A stretch of 11,603 nucleotides of DNA, from assembly GCA_002420085.1 (NCBI GenBank), contig DIHI01000088.1:2820-14422 (forward strand), in the 5' to 3' direction. A model generated the notes under the pieces. It had not been told where the DNA came from. It saw nothing but the letters and a program-made list of their open reading frames with translations, and searched no databases. Source of the DNA: Lysobacterales bacterium UBA5700. Its GTDB lineage: Bacteria; Pseudomonadota; Gammaproteobacteria; Xanthomonadales; Xanthomonadaceae. Position numbers and translations under genes: made by a program. Of this stretch, positions 6,879 through 11,603 are shown one piece after another. Position 1 is the first letter of the stretch, and every line of letters starts with the position of its first letter.

Positions 6879-7919
6879 TCAGGTCGTCGGGCCGGTGTAG
6901 CGCCGTTCGCCGGCCTCGACTCGGACATCCAGGCGATTCTCGGGAGGCGGTAGCGGACAGGTGGAGTGGGCGGTGAAGGCACAGGGCGGGTTGTAGGCAC
7001 GGTTGAAGTCGAGCACGCTGCGGCCGTTGTCATCCGGCGGATCGGCATAGAGGAAGCGGCCGGCGCCGTAGGTGTCGCTGCTGTTGGTGCGATCGGCGAA
7101 GATCACGAACAAGCGGCCATCCCCCTCATCGACGGTTTCCAGTCGATGCTCGCGGCCATCGCGTGTGAACACCAGTACCCCCTGGTTCGGCATCGGTTCG
7201 AGTTGACCGAGGACGTTGGCGATGTCGAGGGTCTTGCCGGCCGGATGCGGCTCGAAGCGAGCCTCGAAGCGCCAACTCGGGTCGGGATCGAAGCGTTCGA
7301 TGCCGACGAAGCCGGTCCGGGTGTGGGCGCGTGCGTCTCGCACGCGCAACGCAATCCGACCGCCGCGCACCAGCGCCTCGAAACTGGCCTGGCCATCGTC
7401 GAAGTGGACTCGATCCGGTTGACCGTCGGCACTGGTGGCCAGCAGGATTTCACCGTCCAGCGGAACATCCTTGAGTCGAGCGACAACGCCGGGTTCCGGC
7501 GTGAATCGCACACCGTCATCGTCGAGTCGGATCAGGCCGAGCCGCTCGGGGCCGACCGCCAGGCGGATATCGCGATCAGGGCCACTGCCTATCCGATGCT
7601 CGCCCGGTTCGACCCAGTGGAACCCGACCAGGGACAGCCAGCCTTCGGGGGCCGTCAGCCGTTCGATCCGCTCGGCGTGCCAGGCGGCGTCGGTTTCGGC
7701 CCAGTGGGTTTCATCCCGGTCGGATGCAGCCGGGTTGGATGCGACCTGGTCGGGACGGGTCTCGGCCGGACCGGCGTCGGTCACCGAAGCGTCGGCCGCA
7801 GACGACGCGGACGCAGGCGAATCAACCGCAGAAGAGTCGGTCGAGGGCGAGCAGGCGATCGGGCTCATGAGGGTGGCCAGGATGAACAGGCGGACGATGG
7901 TTTGGAGTGCGTTCGGCAT
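6879..7919 (-). CDS. DUF1684 domain lipoprotein
   Basis: This 346-residue protein starts with a hydrophobic segment ending MSPIAC, with C23 as the probable lipidated residue; proline at -3 makes the lipobox imperfect. A Ser/Ala/Asp-rich linker covers about 24-70. The DUF1684 core follows: GWLSLVGFHW (93-102), RLFVIFADRTNSSDTYGAGR (269-288), and DFNRAYNPPCAF (304-315) followed by CPLPPPENRL (321-330), all hallmark strings of the family. The biochemical function is not known. Its stop overlaps an ATG of the TraB/GumN frame, so the two exported proteins are likely made together. The ATG at 7919 lacks a clear ribosome-binding motif. Membrane anchoring is inferred; domain identity is firm. Confidence 0.9.
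   Translation of the reverse strand: MPNALQTIVRLFILATLMSPIACSPSTDSSAVDSPASASSAADASVTDAGPAETRPDQVASNPAASDRDETHWAETDAAWHAERIERLTAPEGWLSLVGFHWVEPGEHRIGSGPDRDIRLAVGPERLGLIRLDDDGVRFTPEPGVVARLKDVPLDGEILLATSADGQPDRVHFDDGQASFEALVRGGRIALRVRDARAHTRTGFVGIERFDPDPSWRFEARFEPHPAGKTLDIANVLGQLEPMPNQGVLVFTRDGREHRLETVDEGDGRLFVIFADRTNSSDTYGAGRFLYADPPDDNGRSVLDFNRAYNPPCAFTAHSTCPLPPPENRLDVRVEAGERRYTGPTT
7327..7347. repeat. Perfect 9-bp inverted repeat inside the DUF1684 gene
   Basis: GCGCGTGCG (7327-7335) and CGCACGCGC (7339-7347) pair perfectly around a TCT loop. In the transcript this would be a very stable hairpin within codons for the RVRDARAHT region. It may be chance from arginine/alanine codons. Confidence 0.6.
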
Positions 7920-7966
7920 GATGGCAAGGCGCTGCGAATCGGGGAGTGATCCGGGACCGCCATGAT

Positions 7967-7986
7967 GCCCGGTTGCGCCGCCGGGC
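7967..7986 (-). terminator. Hairpin in the mutL-DUF1684 gap (weak terminator candidate)
   Basis: GCCCGG (7967-7972) and CCGGGC (7981-7986) pair around an 8-base loop, about 75 bases past the mutL stop. A second possible stem, GCTGAT/ATCAGC (8044-8049 and 8061-8066), straddles the mutL stop codon itself. Neither is followed by a T-run on the minus strand. The rest of the 142-bp gap shows nothing else I can support. Confidence 0.25.
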
Positions 7987-8061
7987 GACAGGGTCTCGTC
8001 GTGCGAGCATCGGCACGGCGGTCATGATCTGATGACGATCGCTGCTGATGGCCGCCCGCGA

Positions 8062-9873
8062 TCAGCGGCCACGCAGGAACAGTTTGTCCAGTTCGGCCAG
8101 GCTCAATTGCGTCCAGGTCGGCCGGCCATGATTGCACTGCCCGGAGCGCTCGGTGGTTTCCATGTCGCGCAGCAGGGCATTCATCTCGGCCACCGTGAGC
8201 CGTCGATGGGCACGCACGGCACCATGGCAGGCCATGGTCGCCAATCGCTGGTTGCGCGACTCGGTCACCCGCTGACTGTCGCCCCGTTCGCCGAGATCGG
8301 CCAGGACATCGCGCAGCAGGTCGGTCGGATCGGCCTCGGCCAACAGGCTCGGAATGGCGCGGATCGACAGCGCAGTCGGCCCGCTGCGGCGAACCTCGAA
8401 GCCGAGCGAGGCCAGGGTTTCAGCCTGCGCTTCGGCCTCGTCGGCCTCACGTTCGGACACGCTGACCGAGACCGGAACCAGCAGGGGTTGACTGCGGATG
8501 CCAGCACCGTCATGGGCGGCCTTGAGCCGCTCGTAGGCGATTCGCTCATGAGCCGCATGCATGTCGATCAGGACCAGACCATCGGCGTTCTCGGCCAAGA
8601 TGTAGATCCCGTGCAATTGCGCGAGCGCGAAGCCCAGCGGAGGAGTGTCACCGGTCCGGGCCTGCGGTTCGGCAGCGGCATCCGGCCTGGCGCCGGCGCC
8701 GTAGAGTGCGGCATAGCCGGCGATCCGCTCGCGCACCGGCAGGCCGAGGCTGTTCTGGGTCGGTTGGTAGCGGCGCCAATCGGTCGGGCGCGGCGAATGA
8801 TCGGGACTGGCCGGCTCGCTGGCAATGGCCATGGGCGGCCCCGGCTCGGCCGCCGGTTGCGCCGATCCGAGCGCACCCGCTCGGGTCTGTGCCAGCACCT
8901 CATGCAGGCTGCGGTACAGGAAGTCGTGGATGGTTCGACTGTCGCGAAAACGCACTTCATGCTTGGCCGGATGGACATTGACATCAACTCGGCGCGGATC
9001 GAGATCGAGGAACAGCACGAATGCCGGATGTCGTCCATGGAAGAGCACATCGGCATAGGCTTGCCGAACCGCATGCCCGACCACCCGATCACGCACGGCC
9101 CGTCGATTGACGTAGAAATATTGATGATCGGCGGAGGATCGAGCGGCAGTCGGCAGACCGATCCAGCCGCTCAGGCGCAGACCGGCCGCTTCCCGCTCGA
9201 TCGCCAGGCACTGATCGGCGAAACCGTCGCCGAGGATTTCCGTCACCCGTTGCAGGTGGCGAGCGTCCGCCATCGCCCGGTAGTGGCGATTCGGCCGGCC
9301 GTTGTGGCCAAGCCGGATATCGACATCCGGACGAGCCAGCGCCAAGGCCCGCAGCCATTCCTCGATGTGGCCGAGTTCGGTGCGTTCGGCGCGCAGGAAA
9401 CGGCGCCGGGCAGGCACGTTGAAGAACAACTCGCGGACCTCGACCGTGGTGCCGACCGGGTGCGGATGCGGGCGTACCGGCTCGATCCGACCCCCATCGA
9501 TTTCCAGGCGCGCACCATGCTCGTCCTCCTGGCGCCGGGAGGTCAGCGTGAAATGACTGACCGAGGCGATCGACGGCAACGCCTCGCCGCGAAAACCCAG
9601 GCTGCGCACCTGTTCGAGATCGTCGAGCGAGGCGATCTTGCTGGTCGCATGTCGGGAAACCGCCAGCGGCAGGTCGTCGCCCGCCATGCCGCTGCCATCG
9701 TCGCGAACCCGGATCAGCCGAGTGCCGCCGACTTCGAGATCGATTTCGAGACTGCGCGCCCCGGCGTCGAGTGCGTTCTCGACCAGTTCCTTGACCACCG
9801 ACGCCGGTCGCTCGACCACTTCACCGGCGGCGATCTGGTTGATCAGTATCTCGGGAAGGGTGCGGATCGGCAC
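8062..9873 (-). CDS. mutL: DNA mismatch repair protein MutL (endonuclease type)
   Basis: This 603-residue protein has the GHKL ATPase: [20 protein letters not shown] (11-30) with catalytic E29 and Mg ligand N33, DDGSGM (58-63), RHATSKI (74-80) and GFRGEAL (93-99). A Pro/Ala-rich linker of about 340-410 leads to the dimerisation domain. That domain keeps the nicking-endonuclease metal motifs: [12 protein letters not shown] (437-448), ACHGAVRA (548-555) and CNHGRP (580-585). Such MutL proteins nick the new strand themselves and do not need MutH. The start is GTG at 9873; the N-terminus MPIRTLP aligns exactly with other MutL proteins, so this start is secure although no ribosome-binding motif is clear. 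It follows amiB by 112 bp, as in other gammaproteobacteria; here a DUF1684 gene follows mutL, whereas E. coli and Pseudomonas have miaA there. Confidence 0.98.
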   Translation of the reverse strand: MPIRTLPEILINQIAAGEVVERPASVVKELVENALDAGARSLEIDLEVGGTRLIRVRDDGSGMAGDDLPLAVSRHATSKIASLDDLEQVRSLGFRGEALPSIASVSHFTLTSRRQEDEHGARLEIDGGRIEPVRPHPHPVGTTVEVRELFFNVPARRRFLRAERTELGHIEEWLRALALARPDVDIRLGHNGRPNRHYRAMADARHLQRVTEILGDGFADQCLAIEREAAGLRLSGWIGLPTAARSSADHQYFYVNRRAVRDRVVGHAVRQAYADVLFHGRHPAFVLFLDLDPRRVDVNVHPAKHEVRFRDSRTIHDFLYRSLHEVLAQTRAGALGSAQPAAEPGPPMAIASEPASPDHSPRPTDWRRYQPTQNSLGLPVRERIAGYAALYGAGARPDAAAEPQARTGDTPPLGFALAQLHGIYILAENADGLVLIDMHAAHERIAYERLKAAHDGAGIRSQPLLVPVSVSVSEREADEAEAQAETLASLGFEVRRSGPTALSIRAIPSLLAEADPTDLLRDVLADLGERGDSQRVTESRNQRLATMACHGAVRAHRRLTVAEMNALLRDMETTERSGQCNHGRPTWTQLSLAELDKLFLRGR

Positions 9874-9901
9874 GGGGATCGAGCAAGGATTGACGGCGCT
9901 C

Positions 9902-9965
9902 GATCATACCAGTGGCGATCGCAGCCACGGTGTTCGATCGGATCAGTACCCGATCGGAATCGATC
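9902..9965. repeat. Cluster of six GATC sites in the amiB-mutL gap
   Basis: GATC occurs at 9902, 9917, 9936, 9941, 9952 and 9962, four of them inside the palindrome CGATCG and one inside the octamer GCGATCGC (9915-9922). This is dense even for this window, where CGATCG is generally frequent. The cluster overlaps the likely mutL promoter. Confidence 0.7.
9903..9911 (-). promoter_or_regulatory. Probable extended -10 promoter for mutL
   Basis: Read on the minus strand, TGGTATGAT is an extended -10 element: TG, one base, then TATGAT, five of six consensus bases. Transcription would start near 9896, leaving a leader of roughly 23 bases before the GTG at 9873. No good -35 box is present, which extended -10 promoters tolerate. 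It would let mutL be expressed apart from amiB. Confidence 0.45.
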
Positions 9966-9985
9966 GGCCGGGTCTGTTCCGGGGC

Positions 9986-11404
9986 TCAGCGTGCCGACAT
10001 GCCACTGCTGGCAGCGACCGAACCGACCACGCCGGACGGCGCCGGCACCCGCAGCCGCTGGCCGAGCCGGACGACATCCGAATTCAGATTGTTGGCACGC
10101 CGGAGGCTGGCCACACTCACGCCGTACCGGACGGCGATGGCGGACAGGGTATCGCCGCGCACCACCACATGCTCGCGCGCGCCGATCGGCGCCGCATCCG
10201 GATTGGCGGCCAGCCAGGTGTCCGGTGGTGGCCGAGTCACGAAATAGGCACGCACCCCTTCGCCGATCGCCGCAGCCAGTTGCTTGCGATAGACCGGATC
10301 GGACAACCGACGCTCCTCGCTCGGATTGCTGATGAAGCCGGTCTCGACCAGCATCGAGGGCACATCGGGCGACCGCAGCACCACGAAATTGGCGCGCTCG
10401 ACCTGCGGCTTGTGCGCCTTGCCGACCCGCTTGAGGCCATCGAGCACGTGCCGGGCGACATCCTCGGACGCGCGCATGGTCGCGCTCTGGGAAAGATCGA
10501 GCAGCACTGCCGCGAGCGTATCGTCCTTGTCGTCGAGTTTGACACCACCGACCAGATCGGCGGCATTTTCGCGATCGGCAAGCCAGCGTGCAGCCTGCGA
10601 CGAGGCCCCACCCAGCGACAGCACGTACACCGACGCACCATTGGCGTTGCGGTTGTGGGCAGCATCGGCATGCACCGACACGAACAGGTCGGCTTGCTGG
10701 CCGCGAGCGATCTGATAGCGCTGGGGCAGGGCGATGAAGCGATCATCGGAGCGCACCAGGAAGGCACGAAAGCCGCGCATGGCATCGATCTCGCGAGCCA
10801 GTTCCTTGGCGACGGCCAGGGTGATGTCCTTCTCGCGTCGTCCGCTCGGACCGATCGCCCCAGGATCCTTGCCACCATGCCCGGCATCGATGGCCACCAC
10901 GATCTCGCGTTCGCCACGACCGACCACGTCCTCGACCCGACGAACCGCTGCCACCGTGCGCTGTGCCGAGCGCGCATGCAACTCGACCACCAGACGCTGG
11001 GCAGCATCCGGTCCGACGCCCTCAATGCGGGTCCGGGGCTGGATCGCCTCGACCAGATCGAACACCACTCGCAATTGTCCCGGCTCCGGCGAGCCGGTAC
11101 GCACGCCGACCACCGAGCCAGTCGCCGGGCCGGGTCGGAAGTCCTTGGCAAGCCGGCCGTCCGGCAGATCGAGCACCAGTCGATCGGGATTGGCGAGGGT
11201 GAAGACCTTGTGCTCGGTCGAACCGGACAGACTGATCTCGATCCGAGTGAACTCGCCGGTCTCAGCCAGACTGAGCGCCTTGATCTCCCCGGCTGTCGAT
11301 GCAGCGGACAGACCGACCAGCAGGCAGCCGAAAATCGCCCTGACGGACAGATCCATCCACGTGCGGCGGCAGAACGCTCGGCTCATGCCGCGATTCAACC
11401 GCAT
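9986..11404 (-). CDS. amiB: N-acetylmuramoyl-L-alanine amidase (AMIN, Amidase_3, LysM)
   Basis: This is a 472-residue secreted enzyme that cuts the amide bond between N-acetylmuramic acid and the stem peptide, splitting septal peptidoglycan during division. A signal peptide covers about 1-38 (hydrophobic core [13 protein letters not shown], cleavage near STA). An AMIN targeting domain (about 40-145) precedes Amidase_3 (about 168-390), with zinc ligands H176 ([11 protein letters not shown]), E191 (RREKDI) and H245 (SVHADA) and catalytic E354 (VETGFISN). Residues 290-325 fit the autoinhibitory helix insert of EnvC/NlpD-activated amidases. A LysM domain (411-453) binds glycan. The amiB-mutL order matches other gammaproteobacteria; some relatives are labelled amiC. 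ATGs at 11404, 11386 and 11356 are all possible starts and none has its own ribosome-binding motif; 11404 is the longest. RR at 13-14 hints at Tat export, but the following residues are not the Tat consensus. Confidence 0.95.
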   Translation of the reverse strand: MRLNRGMSRAFCRRTWMDLSVRAIFGCLLVGLSAASTAGEIKALSLAETGEFTRIEISLSGSTEHKVFTLANPDRLVLDLPDGRLAKDFRPGPATGSVVGVRTGSPEPGQLRVVFDLVEAIQPRTRIEGVGPDAAQRLVVELHARSAQRTVAAVRRVEDVVGRGEREIVVAIDAGHGGKDPGAIGPSGRREKDITLAVAKELAREIDAMRGFRAFLVRSDDRFIALPQRYQIARGQQADLFVSVHADAAHNRNANGASVYVLSLGGASSQAARWLADRENAADLVGGVKLDDKDDTLAAVLLDLSQSATMRASEDVARHVLDGLKRVGKAHKPQVERANFVVLRSPDVPSMLVETGFISNPSEERRLSDPVYRKQLAAAIGEGVRAYFVTRPPPDTWLAANPDAAPIGAREHVVVRGDTLSAIAVRYGVSVASLRRANNLNSDVVRLGQRLRVPAPSGVVGSVAASSGMSAR

Positions 11405-11433
11405 CGGCTAGACGATTTCAAGCTTTTTTCCAT
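11395..11433 (-). CDS. Putative 12-codon leader ORF overlapping the amiB start
   Basis: An ATG at 11433 follows an ideal AGGAGG motif by 9 bases and encodes [12 protein letters not shown] before a TGA at 11395-11397. It overlaps the first amiB ATG (11404) by 10 bases in another frame, and ends 8 bases before the second in-frame amiB ATG (11386). The amiB starts have no such motif, so ribosomes may load here and reinitiate on amiB. Two alternatives are that the motif serves amiB directly at a long distance, or that a sequencing frameshift has split the true amiB N-terminus. No protein function is claimed. Confidence 0.35.
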   Translation of the reverse strand: MEKSLKSSSRCG

Positions 11434-11442
11434 ATGAATCCG

Positions 11443-11448
11443 CCTCCT
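11443..11448 (-). promoter_or_regulatory. Strong ribosome binding site upstream of the 12-codon ORF and amiB
   Basis: AGGAGG on the minus strand is the best ribosome-binding motif I see in the window. It is 9 bases from the ATG at 11433, but 38 bases from the first amiB ATG at 11404, too far for direct use there. Confidence 0.6.
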
Positions 11449-11456
11449 GCGCCATA

Positions 11457-11462
11457 TTTCTA
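11457..11462 (-). promoter_or_regulatory. Possible -10 region for amiB
   Basis: TAGAAA (four of six -10 consensus bases) lies in the AT-rich island of about 11411-11480, which stands out from the GC-rich surroundings. No convincing -35 hexamer is present. The site is placed correctly to start a transcript just before the AGGAGG motif. Confidence 0.28.
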
Positions 11463-11481
11463 AAGATTTGTTCAGGTTGTG

Positions 11482-11493
11482 CCGGTAAACCGG
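11482..11493. repeat. Short inverted repeat upstream of amiB
   Basis: CCGGT and ACCGG flank a 2-base AA spacer. It sits at the border between the AT-rich amiB leader and the GC-rich right edge, and might be an operator or part of a terminator for a gene beyond the window. Confidence 0.35.
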
Positions 11494-11499
11494 GTACGC

Positions 11500-11579
11500 G
11501 CAGCCGACAACCCGAGCCGCCCCTGGCGGTCGGGGCTGCACAAACCCACTCCTGCACGCATACCGCGCACCCCTGGCGG
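11500..11579. repeat. GC-rich extragenic hairpin and 10-bp direct repeat (REP-like candidate)
   Basis: A 40-base imperfect hairpin spans 11500-11539: GCAGCC pairs with GGCTGC at the base, CCGA with TCGG, and CCGCC with GGCGG around a CCT loop. The 10-mer CCCCTGGCGG occurs exactly at 11520-11529 and again at 11570-11579, 50 bp apart. CTGCAC is repeated at 11536-11541 and 11552-11557. On the minus strand the stretch between reads GTGCAGGAGTGGG, loosely like the conserved head of repetitive extragenic palindromes in xanthomonads and pseudomonads. I see no supportable gene in 11434-11603. REP identity is a guess from one locus. Confidence 0.3.
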
Positions 11580-11603
11580 GCGCCGGAGTCAGGGCCTGAG
11601 CCT

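Noticed and set aside
8032..10332. A 766-codon open frame on the plus strand over mutL and the amiB end
   Set aside because: It is antisense to mutL, which is unmistakable, and the translation has no recognisable domain. It is a codon-usage shadow.
9638..11437. A 599-codon open frame on the plus strand over amiB
   Set aside because: It is antisense to a complete amidase with all catalytic residues; the composition is typical of a shadow.
11408..11603. A minus-strand frame open from the right edge to a TAG at 11408, as the possible end of an upstream gene
   Set aside because: The translation resembles no protein I know (not the TsaE end expected before amiB), a second frame is equally open, and the stretch is full of hairpins, so coding is not supported.

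Overview
The window is a GC-rich stretch (about two thirds G+C by eye) in which every gene I can support lies on the minus strand, so transcription runs from right to left. Protein content suggests a gammaproteobacterium near the Xanthomonadales/Lysobacterales. The amiB-mutL pair is a gammaproteobacterial arrangement, MutL is of the endonuclease type, and a TraB/GumN protein and a DUF1684 lipoprotein are present. The taxonomic placement is an inference; no rRNA or other marker is in view.

Layout in order of transcription: (1) a GC-rich gene-free right edge with hairpins and a 10-bp direct repeat, then an AT-richer leader holding a 12-codon open frame with an excellent ribosome binding site. 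(2) amiB (AMIN, Amidase_3, LysM), a secreted cell-wall amidase. (3) A 112-bp gap dense in GATC sites with a likely mutL promoter, then mutL with a GTG start. (4) A 142-bp gap, then two exported proteins: a DUF1684 lipoprotein and a TraB/GumN family protein. (5) ghrA, a glyoxylate/hydroxypyruvate reductase, 12 bp further on. (6) A 144-bp gap with a possible promoter, then a tight three-gene unit: a glutaryl-CoA-dehydrogenase-like acyl-CoA dehydrogenase, a small nucleotidyltransferase-fold protein, and a single-chain alpha/beta E1 of a branched-chain-type 2-oxo acid dehydrogenase. A GC-rich hairpin closes it. (7) A 280-bp gene-free stretch with operator-like repeats, then a winged-helix regulator resembling the antitoxins of TumE-type toxin-antitoxin pairs, and the first 37 codons of an unidentified gene that runs off the left edge.

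Most of this is housekeeping: septal peptidoglycan splitting, mismatch repair, envelope proteins and central/acyl-CoA metabolism. I do not see a clearly new multi-gene system. The points that best repay a second look are the 12-codon leader frame overlapping the start of amiB, the nucleotidyltransferase-fold gene embedded between two catabolic enzymes, the antitoxin-like regulator without its expected toxin, and a strong window-wide excess of the palindrome CGATCG. Very long open frames on the plus strand are antisense shadows and were left out.
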